This document shows positions 12,100 to 25,184 of a stretch of DNA of 64,000 nucleotides, piece after piece; the stretch's first letter is position 1, and every line of letters starts with the position of its first letter. A program made the position numbers and the translations under genes. This stretch comes from Phellopilus nigrolimitatus (Eukaryota; Basidiomycota; Agaricomycetes; Hymenochaetales; Hymenochaetaceae): the NCBI GenBank assembly GCA_021029095.1, contig JAJOHG010000009.1, positions 1,042,304-1,106,303 of the forward strand. The letters run 5' to 3'. The notes below the pieces were generated by a model. It was not told the origin of the DNA. It did no database searches and saw only the letters and a list, made by a program, of their open reading frames with translations.

Positions 12100-15000
12100 A
12101 TGCCGAAGCCGACCCGACCCAAACGCGAGCCCGAAATTTGCGATGTAGACGCCATGTTCGAAGGTGTCGAATGTATAGGGTCCATGAGTGCCGCTAGAGC
12201 ACGCGTCGAGAAGGAGAGAGCTCAGCGTGCTCGCATGGAACGTGAGGCTCAAACTCGGGCTCATGCGGGTCCTAGCAGGCAGAAACAACCTGAATACATC
12301 GTCATTAGTGATGACGAAGACACCCCTTCACGGCCTTTAAACGAATCTGTACTACCAACGCCGGGGACGAGTATGAAGTCGAAAGGAAAGGCGAGGGAAA
12401 TAGACGTGCAGCAGCAACAGCCAAGGTGAGCAACCCGCCATTGTACTCACTTACGCATTGCAGCAACTATTTCCGTCAGGAAACCTAAAACGCCGCCCGT
12501 ACCGCTTTCCACGAAATCAAAATCCCGCGTGATACCCACTCCCGTCTCATCGTTAGGACTTCTTAAACCGGTCACAGGGCCGTCTATTTCGTCGTCGTCC
12601 TCAGCCTCTGGTTTCTCTGGATCCCATACCACGTTTGCAGCTAACACAACTCAGAACGTTCACACGATAGAGGTCAGGCTAGAGAGTTTGCTGATCGTTC
12701 TTGGCTAATGCTTCTTTCTCAGGATAGTGACGATGACGCACGAATGGATGTGGACGAGGATATATTCCCTGACGTGCATATGCCGGGACCGAGCATAGCT
12801 CCTGCTTTCATTCCGATTAAAGCGCCTGCGCAAGATGTAGATAGCGACTACTCGACAGAATATTGGTCTGAGCACGGCAATGACGACATGGAAACGGATA
12901 ACGACGGGGTTTTTGGTTTCAGAGACTTTCCGGCCGAGGTAGATGAAGCAAAGCCGGGTAACGTCAGACTTCCCCTATGCCAGAGCACCGCGTCTCTGCA
13001 GATCAGGAGCAACACTATGCGAAACCACACGACGTCCGCACCTTGGCCAGAAAAGAAGGGTAAATGCTTGCGCATGTGGGACGACCTTGGAAACACCTAC
13101 GTACGCTCTAATTGCATTCGTTGAATCCCATTTGGATAGATAAATGTTGTTTAGCCGTCAGGTCCCCACAAGGCCTTCAAGGTCGATCCCCCCGCACGAT
13201 TCGTGCGGAAAGAAGCTCTTGGTGGTACAGTTCCATCGCGCTCGCGCCAGCATGCTCCGCCAAACTGTATGCTGACCGCGACGCCTCTGCGTCTCAACCA
13301 TCCGTCGTTCAAAAAGACGTCCGGCAGTACGTTATGTTGCTTTAGTTCGATGCGAAAATGCCAGCCCATGCCCATTCATATGCGTTGGTTTCTTTCAGCC
13401 ATCACAAAGATCGCGCAATCTCATGGGGACATTGCTGTAGCCAGTGCGACAAGCGGCGGGGTGCCGGACACGCGGACCAATCAAGACGATCCCCAACGTG
13501 CGTGGTCAAGAAAGCATTGCCGTTCCGACTACTGACTAGCGACTTAATTCATGTATCCAGCCGAGGTTGATGCATACAATAGAGATGGAAACCTGCTCGT
13601 GTGGACCGGGCAGGAATGTAAGTTTCCTGCCTTCAGGACTTTTTGCGCGGCCGGGCTCACAAAAATCAAGTCTTCAAGCTGAAAGCACACGAAAGAAATT
13701 GGATTGTCAGTTCGCATGTCGGTCGCGAGTTGATTTCTCACGGTGAGTCGACTCTTGGGCTTCTCTACAGTTTTGTAAAGGTTTTAAACTAGTTGTCTTT
13801 CTTAATTACAGAGCAGACAAAGGTGTACACAGTGAACGACATTGCTTTCGACCCAATAAGGTCGGATCGTTGTCGTTGTCTTTATTTCCGTACTTATAAT
13901 AAAATAATTGTTCTAGGCCGCGACGGCTGGTTTCTTCAGGCAATGATTGTGCGGTTCGCATCTGGGATCTGCAGAACCATGTCGATGAAAGCTTTGACGT
14001 CCGACCCCAAAATCGATGTAAGCATATATTCGGATTTACTCGTACCATTTTCAACTCAGTTTCACCCTAGTGGATTACACCCATGCCCCGCATGACATCT
14101 CATTCAAGCCGAACTCCTCCGTATTTGCAGTTAGCTGCTTCGACGGGTGAGCAGATATCTGTTTCAGTGCCAGTGCCTTTAATGATAGCAAACCTTCGAG
14201 TAGAAACATACATGTCCACCCGCGAAACGACGAGCATTTTGAATTGGGGGTCTGTGACCCCTCCGCCTCGAAGCCCGGCACTTTCCTATGGGGTGGGACC
14301 GCAGCCAACACTGGGCTGCACAATTTGCTCTTCGCCTCCTCCGAATCGAATGACGACGAGAATAGCTGCAGTCACGTTGCATTCGATGTTGAACTTCAAC
14401 GGCAAATATACGAGTTCAAAATATACGACTCTGGAGATTCAATGGCCTTGGATCCCAATGGTGAGTAAACTGCTTAAAGACGCAGGACATGTGGTTAGAT
14501 GATTTTATCTCCAGGGGAGACGCTCGCACTAATCACGAGCACTTCCGATTCGCACACGCTCTCCCTCTTCGACGTAGGGCGCGCCGACGGGCGGCGGGCC
14601 TTCGCGGAGCTCGCCCTCCCCCCGCAGGTGCACGTCCCGAACCTGCACGCTGCGCAGCAGGACAAGCTCGAAGTCTCCTTCGCCGCGTTCTCGCCGGACA
14701 GCGTGCTGCTCGCGCTCGCGCGCACAGACGACGTCACGCTCGTGTACGACGCGCGCTTCCTCGGTAACGGGCGCCCGGGCGGCGCGCGCCCCTGGGCGTG
14801 CCTGCGCCACCCGCCGTCTGCAGCGGGGTACGGCACGACGGGCCTGCACTGGGTGGACGGTTTTGCGCGCGGGAGTCTGGGTCTTGTCACTGCTGCATCA
14901 GACGGTGAGCTCTCTCCTTAGTCACAGCGTATCATGTACCGATTACTCATCCACTCCATTTGTAGGCTGCGTACGACTATGGGATGTGATGCGTGCGCCG

Positions 15001-15187
15001 GCGAGCGAAGAGGAGAGTTTGGTTCTCGCTAAGCTTGACAACGACATCGCATGCTTCTCCGTCGGTGACCAATATAAAAATGAGCGAAGACTTGTCGTGT
15101 ATGTGCTCTCTTTTTCAACACCGAATGCTTGTATTGACAGTCTTTTCTAGGGGTGATTGCAGCGGCGAGGTTTATATTTTTGATTAA
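12100..15187 (+). CDS. WD40-repeat protein with disordered N-terminus
   Basis: The start ATG at 12100 gives MPKPTRPKREPEICDVDAMF. The first third is acidic and low-complexity, with SDDED-type clusters (YIVISDDEDTP at about 12295, SDDDARMDVDEDIF at about 12724). After several introns the frame gives WD-like blades: VYTVNDIAFDP (about 13823), GNDCAVRIWDLQNHVDES (about 13945), DISFKPNSSVFAVSCFDG, ETLALITSTSDSHTLSLFDV (about 14518), LEVSFAAFSPDSVLLALAR, and a last blade SDGCVRLWDVMRAP (about 14965). The end is CSGEVYIFD with stop 15185-15187. Base composition rises sharply in GC in the 14550-14880 exon. It is probably a nuclear scaffold, given the charged N-terminus, but I cannot assign it to a named WD40 family. 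The gene converges on the cyclin gene downstream. Confidence 0.75.
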
Positions 15188-15729
15188 TCTTCCATCATTT
15201 AATAGGGACATGTCTTGATTATTTCTTGATGTATTTCTTACCTATCTTCTTTGTAGCACTCGTGTTCCTCTGATGTTTTCGTGTATGTATTTGTTTTGTT
15301 TCTTGCTTTGCTATCAATTACAATGCGATTGGGTCCATCAAAGTATATTAGGAGGTGTTCACGATCCTGTCGAAACGACATCTAACTACGATACATCAAA
15401 GGTATGCATTGCTATAGCCGTAGGAAAAAAAATGAAAGGTACAAGTCATATCGAATAAGAAAGAATAAAAATGTGTTGCGGGTATCAGGGCGATAATATG
15501 ACCCTATGCAATGCAATGATTAGGATGTGTGTATGTGGGAAAAAAGGGAATGAAAGAATGATTAGACAGTGCCAGTGCTGTTCTGAAAAAATAGTCCGTG
15601 CGTCATAGTAGTAGTTCGTAAATCGTATGCAAGAATGTAAGAGAGAAGATAATAGATGGCAGGCCATTGATCTAGGTTATTGGCGAGAAGGAGCGTCGGT
15701 GGATTCACCAGTTGGGTAGAGACGAGACT
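15188..15729. other. Convergent 3' intergenic region
   Basis: AT-rich spacer between the ends of the WD40 gene and the cyclin gene; presumed 3' untranslated regions of both. No coding signal seen. Confidence 0.6.
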
Positions 15730-17260
15730 TCATGTCGCAATGATTTCCATGTTGTTATCATAGCCTGTGTACCGCTGTGCGCGAAAGAGTTGCGAGGAGC
15801 TGCGGATCCCCCTGCTGTTAATGCTGAGCGACGATTCAGAGGCGATGATGACGTCGCTTTGCCCGTGCATGGCGTTCGCGTCGTATCCGCCCTTGTCTTT
15901 TTCCACGCGCTCAAGACGATCCAGTTTCTCCTTTGTGCTACCGCTGCCGAAGACCCTGCTGAGAAAGCCGCTTGACATGCTCTCCCGGATGCGAGGAATT
16001 GACGCCATCGACGACATCGTACTGGACTGCAGGGACGATCGCGACTCGCTTTGTTGATAGGTGCGAGGGCGGCGTTGATGAACTTGAACTGAAGTCAAGC
16101 ACGACGACGAGCGACTTGAGTAGGGCCGAGCAGGCGGAGGCTTCGGGGGAAGAATAAAAGAAAGACGAGAGGCACGACAATAGCCAGATGTAGGAGAGAT
16201 CAAGTCCAGATTATCCGGCATAGTAATGACATTATGTTCGTCTTCGAAGTCTTCCATCTCAGAACCCGAGGAGCTGTTGTCTTCCGTGAGAGCGCCCATA
16301 CTTATATCAGATTCAGCTGTAGTGCATCTAGACATTTCACGGAGCGGCGAGAACCCAGCAGAAGCGGAAGAACGAAGCGCTTGCGGCCGAGGGCCCGAAA
16401 CCGGGATGACCAGATGATCAGAAGACGACTTGGAGGGAGCAAGGCTCAAGCTTGGCGGGACAGCATCGTGAGGTGGCGTGAGCGGCATCTGGACGTCGAT
16501 GTACGAGCGCGATCGGCGAGCCTTGATACGGTTGACTGCGATCTGACGCGTCTCTCTGTCTTGCTTGGGTGAAGAGGTGCGTTGCGGCATGAAGGGCGCC
16601 CACTGCTCAATTGCTTGCTCCTCGGTGAAGCGAAGATCAAAGTCAAGAAGGAAGATGAGTTGGCTCTCCATGAGGTTGACTTCTGCGTTCTCAAACAGCC
16701 CAGCATAGTGCGTCCAGTGCTTGTTCTTGGGCGACGAGTCGTTCAGGTACTTCGCCGCGACGATGAGCGTCGCCAGGAACACGCGGTGCCTAGTGCAAGG
16801 CATGCCTAGAGCGCGAAGCAGGTACATAACAATGTCAGAGGAATAGTTTGAGGTAATGAGATGAGCGTGGCTGCCACCCACCCTTCGCCATCTTCGGAAG
16901 CCTGTCCCGCAGACGCTCGAGGTAGATGATCGTCGTCAACAGCGTCGGGGTCTGCACGTTCGCCGATCGCACGAGGTCTGCGATGAAGTCCTCGAGGGGC
17001 GGGAGCTGCATCATACGGAGTTCTTCCTCACGCTCTGCAAACGTCGTCTTGTGCGGGGTGTGCGGCGGTGTCGGGAGTGCAGCCGCTGCGCGGGTGGCAT
17101 CTTCCTCGACGACGATGACGCTGGTCGTCTTTTGCGCGACGAACGAAATCATCTCGCAGGTAACGGGCATGCGCAGGAGTGAAAGGAGTTCACGGTCGTG
17201 CATGGACTTGGGGAGGAGGGACGCGCCGCAGCGGCGCTCGGTGCCAGTGACGTGCGACAT
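15730..17260 (-). CDS. Pho85-type (Pcl1/Pcl2-like) cyclin
   Basis: Regulatory subunit of a Pho85-like cyclin-dependent kinase, with roles in G1, polarity and nutrient response in fungi. Exon 1 (16882-17260) starts [18 protein letters not shown] and contains the first cyclin helices ([19 protein letters not shown]). An intron (16806-16881, GTGGGT...CTCTAG) joins to exon 2 (15730-16805), which begins [20 protein letters not shown], then [10 protein letters not shown] and the [17 protein letters not shown] block characteristic of Pcl cyclins. The predicted protein is 484 residues. The C-terminal 250 or so residues are Ser/Pro-rich and presumably disordered, a likely phosphorylation target. No break is seen. 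Confidence 0.9.
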
Positions 17261-17441
17261 GGCGGGCAGAGGTAAATTAATGGGAGATATAATATACGAT
17301 CTAAGGGAGGAGACGCCGGAGTGCGAATAAGAGAGGATATAAAGAGAGAAAAGCAAGGAGCCCGTCGAGGGAATGAACGAAGTTGAATAGGAGGAAAGTG
17401 GTGGTGGTCGATGGCCAAAGAACACAGACGAGTGGCGATCG

Positions 17442-17450
17442 CCTTATATA
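17442..17450 (-). promoter_or_regulatory. TATA box of the cyclin gene
   Basis: The minus strand reads TATATAAGG about 180 nt upstream of the cyclin ATG at 17260. Position and sequence suit a core promoter for this gene. Confidence 0.45.
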
Positions 17451-18144
17451 GCACTTGTTTGGACCAACAAACGCGTCGCGTCGGTGGCTGACGCGTGACA
17501 AGCTTTAGCGCTGGCTCCTGATCAACAGTGAGCGAAATGCAAGACGAATTGGAAGCAAAAAACAATTAGGAATGCTGGCCAGCAGAGTGCAGAAAGCGAG
17601 GATGATGGCGGTCCTTGTCAAAAGGAGTCGTGGGGCGAATTAGGATTGCAGCCCAGTTATGTAGTAGGCTTGTGTCTCACAATCCTAGTGTCAGCCGCCA
17701 ACCAAGTCGCAACAGTCAGCCACCTTAGTGAAGTCACGCGAAAAGAAGAGAGAGGGCTAGCGATGACGCCAGATTTTTTTCCAAGTACCAGGGCAAGCAA
17801 ATAAAGTACATCAACTCGAACATCGACTTAGAAAGTAACGCTAATAAAACAGTTAAACGACAGCACAGTCGAAATGTAACGGCACGATGAAACCCGCATG
17901 GGGACACTACACATACAGTCTAATAGGATTGCGAGCAGAGATGTGATAGCAAGGAAAGCAAGTAGGAGAAAAGAAAAGGAAATAGAGAAAAAAACATAAA
18001 AAAGAAATTGAGGCAAAAACGAAACGAGGAAATGGGAGTTTTGCAGATCAGCCCGTGAGGAAACAAAAAAGCACACACAAATAAAGACAGCGTCTGTACA
18101 TCAGAGTGAAACCAAGACCAAGACTCGAGAAGGTATCAACCAAG
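17451..18144. other. Intergenic region upstream of the cyclin and downstream of the LDB gene
   Basis: Contains the distal cyclin promoter (17451-17800) and an A-rich stretch (17940-18070) that is probably 3' untranslated sequence of the LDB-like gene. No coding signal. Confidence 0.5.
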
Positions 18145-21100
18145 CTAGCTTCCTGCGTGGCGCACACTGCGTTTTCGTTGGGCTCTCTTCGCGGGTGGCG
18201 GCTGCTGCTCCGAGGGCGCCGTCGTGGGTGAGGATGTATCACCAGCCTTGCGCTTCAGGTTCGCATGGGCGAGCATCGGTGTCGAACTTGTCGACGTCGT
18301 CGGCCCCGCAGATAGCGGTGGGGCGGAAGGCGTCTGCGCGGACGGGGTTGACGCCATGTTTGGCGACGCCGTGTCGCCCTGGCCCTGCGCCGCATTCTGT
18401 GCCGCGCGGTGCGCCATATTCTGAGGGGGCTGTAATCCGCCGCTGTTCGTCGTGGCTGGCTCCATGGGAGGTGAAGACTGGTATAACGTTACAGCGGGGC
18501 TTGCTGCGACCCCGTTTGTCAGGTGGGCGTCCATCATGTGGCTTGGGCTATTTTGATTTTGCGGCGGTAGCATGTGTGATTGTTCCCGTATATAACGCGC
18601 AAAGTTCTTCAGCGCATCTGTGGTCGGCCCAATAAGCGGAAAGTCTAGACATACATTCGTGTCACACACCTAGAGGCCCAGAGTTCGTCTTCAGAGAATA
18701 CTCTATCAGATCAGACATTTGTCCAACACTCTCAGCCAGCTGTTAACGAACTGTTGGATCAGCACTGAAACAAAAATCATGGCTCGAAATGAACAGCGTA
18801 CTTCTAGACACCTCATCGTCGCCTGAGGAATCCCAAACGCATTGACCGGCTCCACGGGAATCGTCGCCTTCTCAATGTGCATGACGAGCTCGCCGTTCGC
18901 GCGTTCCTCGTCCATTGGCGGGCTTCCTAGTGTGCTCACACTCGGCCCTGGACTCGGCTCTGCCTTCATCTTCGGAGTGCGCTGCACAGGATCACCGCGC
19001 TTGCCTTCAATCGCGTCCACGCGCAGCGCCTTCTCATGCATCTTCGAATTGAAAGTGATGTTGTCGATCTTGTACGAAAACTGACCCTGAGCCTGCGGTG
19101 TGCCGTTAACGCCGGGCTGTGCTGACTGCGGCATAGTGTTCGGATGTGCCGCGAGATACGCGGTGAGCGGCCCACGCAGCGTCACAATGTACCCATTTGC
19201 GTAGCGAAATGTCCACACCGCGTTTGGACATTCCACGACAGAGCCGTATGGGTTCCCGGGAACGCCTCGCTCTTTTGCGTTCTCTAGGTTGATCGACATC
19301 GAGTTGACACCGGACTGGCTCGTGACGAGAAAGAAGCGAGGAAGGATCGGCATTCCAATATCTATAAGAATTTTAGCGAGGATCGACAAACGCCGCCAAG
19401 TTAGATCCGGGTTGTCAGTGTCCTCCGATCAAATAACAAAATACATATCATTGCGCACCGAACGGTTTGGCTTCTTGCTGCGCATTGTCTTTCCACAGCG
19501 TGATTTTTACGACAGCTTTCGGAGAGAAATAATCCTGGACCATTCCTTCCCAGTACTCCTTTGACAGCTAAACAAAGCGCACTTCAATAATTCATTCGCT
19601 ATAAGCATATTCTCTGTTTACTCACCGGCAGTCTTGGTTGAGACAATGTATCGCTAAAAGATAACAAACGCCCGAGCCCTGCTTGCTGTTGCACAGGGTA
19701 TCTAACATATACGGAAAAGGGTCAGTCCGAAATCAAGCGGAATAAAACATAAAAAAACGCACATAGGTTGTCGCGGTCCAAAGCCAGAGAACGGAGGCAT
19801 GTTCAGCATGGGTGCCGGGTTCGCGCCATCCTGTGGAGAGGGCCGCTGCTGCAGCACAGCCGCAGCATTATTTTGTTGTTGATGCGCCAAAGACTGCTGC
19901 TGCTGTCCCGCCGACGGCGGGGGCTGCGGCTGCTGCGGCTGTTGGGGTTGCCCAGGCGCGGGCTGCGGGCCTTGCATCGGGTGCACCCCGAGCCCGACGC
20001 CAGGGCGCATCGCAAGCCCCAAGGGCGGGGGGCCGCCGCCGGTGCTCGGACCCGCGCCGGGCGTCGCAGGCAGCGCCGCCTGCTGCATGCGCGGCGTGCG
20101 CGAGGGGCCCGCCTGCGGCTGGTTCTGCTGGCGCGACGGCGTCCGCACCTGCCTCGACGGTGGGCGGTTCTGCGGCGCGTGCTGCTGCGGGTGCTGCTGC
20201 TGCTGCGGCCCCACGCCGGGGCCGGGCCCAGGCGCAGGCTGCGCCATTCCCATGTGATGCGCGTGCGCGAGCGTCGGCGTACCGATGAGCGGCCCCGGTT
20301 GCTGCTGCTGCTGCAATGGGGTGCCCTGCCTGTGTACCGCGGGGGAGCCCGTCCGCTGTGCCACCAAGCTCTGCATCGGACTCGGGTACTGCGGCTGGCC
20401 CTGGTGCGGGTGTGTCGCCGCCTGGCTTGCTGGACGCTGCGGCGTGCCTAACGAGCCCGCGCCCTGCGCGTTCTGCTGCGCCATCCGAGCCATGTAGCTC
20501 GCGCGCGCGGCCTCCTGTGCTTCGAACTGCTGAGCGGGCGTCGGGAAGGGCCCCGCGCTCTGCAAACCAGGGACTGTAACGCCCGGGGGCACAGGTCCTG
20601 CACGCCCAGTCTGTCCCACCACATTGGGCGTTCCAAGGCCTCCAGCGACACCTCCAGGCCCTCCAGGACCAGCCGAGCTCCCTGGTCTGCCGCTCACCGG
20701 CCCACCGGGTGAGCTGCCCAGTGCCGCCATCGGGCTCTGCGAATGCTGCTGGGGCGTTGCGCGCCCTCCAACAGCCATACCCATCCCTGGCACACCGTAC
20801 GGATGACCCATCTGCCCCGGTTGTCCTGGCTGGTGCTGGACAGGCTGCCGCATATTAGCGCCAAATGGCGGCTGGCCCACGCCTCCCTGGAAACCCAGCA
20901 TCGCAGTCTGCTCCGCTCGCGACTGCGGGCGCGCAGTCATGGGAAGCGCAGGCGTCTGCGGCTGCGAGTGCCCGCCTGTTCCTGAACGCGGCGGCGAGCC
21001 CGCATTCGGATGCTGCTGCTGGCCAGCATGACCCTGCATGCCTCCAGGGATCGCGTTCTGCTGAGGCCCTGCGCCTGGGATGTGATGCACGCCAGGCATG

Positions 21101-22781
21101 CCAGGCATCGGGACGCCCGGTATACCAGATGGCTGCTGGTGGGGATGCTGTCCGGGATGATGCTGCTGGCCGCCTGATAGCTGATGCTGATGCTGCTGCT
21201 GCTGCTGCTGCTGTTGATGTTGATGTTGGAGCTGCGCGTGATGGAGGGGGTTCGTAAACGGAGGAGGGTTGGGGATTTGGTGACCGAGCGAGTGTTGTTG
21301 GGGGTGGCCGGGATTCGCATGGCCTAGATGGCTCTGATGGTGCAGACCGCCCGGGACGAGTCCCGGCGCGTTCATGGACTGCGCGGATGGTGTGCGCTGC
21401 AGCCCAGGCGTTGTAGGGTTCGGGTTCATAGGATTCGGGACAGGGCCCCCATTGATAACTGCAGAATTCACGTTAGGAGGGAGGACGGGGTTCGCGTGCT
21501 GGATGCCGGGGGTGCGTGGATGCTGATTTGGAAGTCCGTGCTGCTGTTGCTGCTGCTGGTGCTGGAGTTGGAGCTCGCGCTGCTGCTGCTGCTGATGTTG
21601 CAGCTGCTGCGACTGTTGTTGGTGCTGCTGCGACTGCGACATTACCGCTTGCACCTCGGGTGGGAGTCCCCCCAGTCCCGAGACACTGCGCGGCTGGCCT
21701 TGGCCATGGCCCAACTGGCCCGGCTGCTGCGCCTGGTACGGCGGCCCGCGCTGTGCGCCGGGGATGCCGCCCTGGCGGAGCGTGCTTAGCGTGGGGCTCA
21801 TCCCCATCCCCACGCCGCCCATCCCGCCGGCGTTCATCCCACCGGCGTTCATCCCACTAAGCTATCCCCATGTTCATGCCTACGCCGCCGCCGGGCTGCT
21901 GCGGCTGGCCTGGCTGGCCCGTCTGGCTCGGCACACGGCGCATGGCCATGCCCTGCTGCAGCTGCGCCATCGCAGCGCTTGGCGGGATATTCTGGAAGCC
22001 CGGTACGTTCTGTCCGTTCGGCACGCCGCCGATGCCCCCCTGTGCGCCCATCCCGCCACTCCATCCCGCTGAGCCCTTGCATCCCGCCCATGCCGTTTGC
22101 GGCATTTCCTGTGTGCGCTAAGTTCGCCATGCTCGGGCTGCCAAAATTGGCCATCGGCGACATACCTGGCGGGAAACCCTGCTGGTTCTGGGCTGGATGC
22201 TGGTGCTGCTGTTGCTGTTGCGATTGCTGCGCCTGTTGCTGCTGCTGCAGGCGCTGCCGCTCAATCTGCTGGCGAAGCTGCTGATCACGTAGCTGCTGCT
22301 GCTGCTGCTGCTGCTGCTGCATGTACGCGATCGCGCCTGGGGTTTGCGGGCCCTGCGACTGCCCGCCCTGGACAGGCGCTCCGTGATTCTGGTTCTGCGC
22401 TGGATTAGCGCCCATGTGCAGCCCACCCATCGGCGGCGGGTTTGGGTGCTGCTGATGTTGGTGCTGGTGGTTCTGGAGGAGGCCAGCCGGTGGCTGGCCA
22501 GCATGCTGGCCGGGATGCAGCTGGTGCTGCTGATGTTGATGCTGCTGTCCGGCGACCATGCCGCCCATACCACCGACACCGACGTTCCCCAAAGCCATAG
22601 CGCCCACGTTTCCCCCATTCCCCATGCTACCCAAGCCACCGATACCGGCCATACCGCCCATGGCCCCAAAACCGTTGATGGCCCCACCAGTACTGCTCGA
22701 GGCTGAGGAGGGCGGGAATGCGACGCCGTTGGGTCCGAGCATGGCGTGCGGCCGGACATTGTTCATCGTGCTGGCGCGCAA
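18145..22781 (-). CDS. LIM-domain-binding / SEUSS-like transcriptional co-regulator (PtaB/Mfg1 type), two apparent frameshifts
   Basis: Start MRASTMNNVRPHAMLGPNG at 22781. A Gln/Pro/Gly-rich region of about 1,000 residues precedes the LDB domain. Exons from the 3' end of the low-complexity region are 19763-22781, 19626-19701, 19459-19567, 18802-19361, 18670-18739 and 18145-18644. They join to GLGRLLSFSDTLSQPRLP, KEYWEGMVQDYFSPKAVVKI, GMPILPRFFLVTSQSGVNSM and LAESVGQMSDLIEYSL, diagnostic for the LDB/SEUSS dimerisation domain. The fungal members act with Flo8/LisH proteins in adhesion and development. The intron at 18645-18669 is only 25 nt. The frame shifts at about 22060 (extra G) and about 21854 (extra T, giving a TAG). 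Translated composition is continuous across both, so this looks like indels rather than introns. Confidence 0.85.
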
Positions 22782-24378
22782 GATCAGCTAAGCGTGTTCG
22801 TGGAGCATAACGGGACTAGAAGGCCCGATTGTATTAATTCGAAGTCGAGAATACGCACATGCTCTTCGTCCCGCGGCAAAGCCCAGGTCTGCTTCAGTGT
22901 TTGCAGACGATCAATGTTATGACCTGTGCAAGTCGAGACAATTGACAGAGTGTAAAGGAAGACGAAAACGACGTCAATGATTGTCGCCCCTATTTGCAAG
23001 TAAAGTACACACCAAATCCTCGAACCGTGATGGAAATTCGGCTTTTCGTGGAGTGAGCTCAAACAGTTGAGCTCGTAGCCTTCGATGTCCAAGGAAAGAA
23101 TTGGCAAGCGAATAAGGGAGCGGAGGTTGGATATCGATGGGAAACAAATATGAAACGCGACGAGTTGAAGTTGAAGTTCAATGTCGAGGCGTCCGCGGAT
23201 ATGAATAGGATTGCGAAACGCAATTGAGTGTTGAGGTACGGTCGCACAGTCAGTGCACGAAATCGAAAAAGAGATTGCAGCGGAAATAAAAGTAAGCCTT
23301 CCAATACGCGTCGAGCAAAGTGGCTAACGCACCGATTGCACTTTGGCACGATCTTAAGTCGTTCCGACAGAAGGATCACGTGGGGCTGGAGGCTATCAAC
23401 GGTACCGTAAACCGTCAGTCGAAGTTGTTGGCAGATGAACTCGAGGCAGCCGCAGCGCCTGCCGTCTTCGTCAACAGAAGTAAAGACAGTACGCACTTGT
23501 TTCCCGATTCGCGTCGGAGATCTGAGTTATTCGTACGATGACGCGCTGATTGACTCCCGAGAAACTATTTCGCGCTCTGCGAATACTGCGAACGTTGATA
23601 GGGTTGAGGGAAGGATGACTGTGGGGAGGCGAGACACGTCCACGGGCATGAACCAAATAACGGGGCCAAATCGAGCGTCGAGGCGCACGAGGTCGAGCAG
23701 CGCGAGCAACAGAGCGACAACAGAACAAGAACGACGACGATGGTGAGCACAACTCGGCTTCCGAAGAACAACGCAGAGCAGCTAACAACGCACCGACACC
23801 GGCGTGGAGAGACGAAGTGTTTGAAACGGGAACGCTCGTGCGTTCTTGTGCTGTCACAGCAGCAAAATGAAGTGCAGATGGGATCAGCGCACTGCCCGTG
23901 ATAGCGTCGGGGAGATTTGATCGCTGATGTCTGGAGCGGCGACGACGGCGGCGAGGGGCGTATCGCGTCGATGTTGGACGACGACAGGAAGGGAAGGGGA
24001 GAGGGGATAGAAGGCGGGGGAGGCGGGAAGGGTCGCGCTCGACGGCGACTCGAATTCTATCTCACGCACTGCACCACGCGACCGAACCCGAATCCGGCAA
24101 CTTGGAAGCCAGTCCTTCCCTTTGTTCCTCGATTCCCCCTCTCGCTTTATTTGTATAAAATAACTATAATTTTTATGCTATGACTACCGACATGGATGTC
24201 CTCGATGTTCAATTTTTCTGATTTTTTTAACACGTTTTCAGAGTGTTTTGTCGAGAAAATTGCATCCGCCACCGGCAAGGGCTCATGTCGATCTGCCTCG
24301 ATGCATGCATTGACAGTCGCTGCTTTGCCGTTCATCTCCGTGTACTCTCGCCTCTTGTTCTCGACCATAACATCAGCT
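22782..24378. other. Divergent promoter region between LDB-like gene and IMP3
   Basis: About 1.6 kb between two divergent start codons. Presumably a long 5' leader of the LDB-like regulator plus both promoters. Open frames here (for example 23059-23496 minus) match no family I know. A TATA-like TAAAATAACTATAAT sequence lies at about 24156. Purine-rich GGGGGAGGCGGGAAGG repeats occur at 24010-24030. Confidence 0.45.
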
Positions 24379-25184
24379 ATGGTCAGACAGTTCAAGCACC
24401 ATGAGCAGAGGCTGCTCAAGAAAGTCGACTTTCTCAACGTAAGTGCTTCTTTTGTATAAAAATTTGATCGAGGAAGACACAGCTCATCTCGAAAGCGCAG
24501 TGGAAACAAGATGCGAACCTCCGCGAAATCAAGGTGATGCGGCGGTACCACATCCAGGACAGAGAGGACTACCACAAGTGCGTTTTTGTCTCTTTACACT
24601 TGCCCCTTTTCCCATTTCCCCCCTTTTTCATTTTTTTTTTCTGACGCTTGCTGTAGATACAACAAACTCTGCGGCTCACTTCGCGGATACGCGCACCGGC
24701 TCTCCCTGCTCCCACCGCAGGACCCCTTCCGGGGGAAGATGGAAGGTGCACTCCTCAGCAAGCTTTACGACATGGGCGTCCTCTCCGCCGCCGCGAAGCT
24801 CTCCGACGTCGAGAACCGGCTCACCGTCGCCGCCTTCTGCCGTCGCCGCCTCGCCGTCGTCATGTGCGCCGCGCGCATGGCCGAGTCCGTCAGCGCCGCC
24901 GTCAAGTTCATCGAGCAGGGCCATGTGCGTGTCGGCCCGGACGCGGTCACTGACCCTGCGTTTTTGGTGACGAGGTGCGTTCGAGCGGAGCGTCTGCATG
25001 TGTATGTGTGTGCTGACTGGCGAGTGTCTTAGACATATGGAGGACTTTGTGACCTGGGTGGACACCTCGAAGCTCAAGCGCACTGTTATGCAATACAACG
25101 ACGAGGTGCGTATCCCGTTCTAGCATTTAGAGCATATGCTAACAATGCATTTACCTTCAGCTCGACGACTTCGATCTTCTATAA
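24379..25184 (+). CDS. IMP3: U3 small nucleolar RNP protein Imp3
   Basis: Component of the Mpp10-Imp3-Imp4 module of the nucleolar SSU processome, which helps U3 RNA pair with pre-18S rRNA. Exons 24379-24438, 24501-24577, 24657-24974, 25033-25105 and 25161-25184 total 552 nt, giving 183 residues, the same length as the yeast protein as I recall it. Visible signatures are [59 protein letters not shown], and an S4 RNA-binding domain with [18 protein letters not shown] and [13 protein letters not shown]. It ends NDELDDFDLL. All introns are short GT-AG. Reading frame is intact. Confidence 0.97.

Noticed and set aside
19768..20451. Plus-strand Arg-rich open frames opposite the LDB-like gene
   Set aside because: They are antisense shadows of CAG/CCG-rich coding sequence on the minus strand; composition is explained by Gln/Pro codons.
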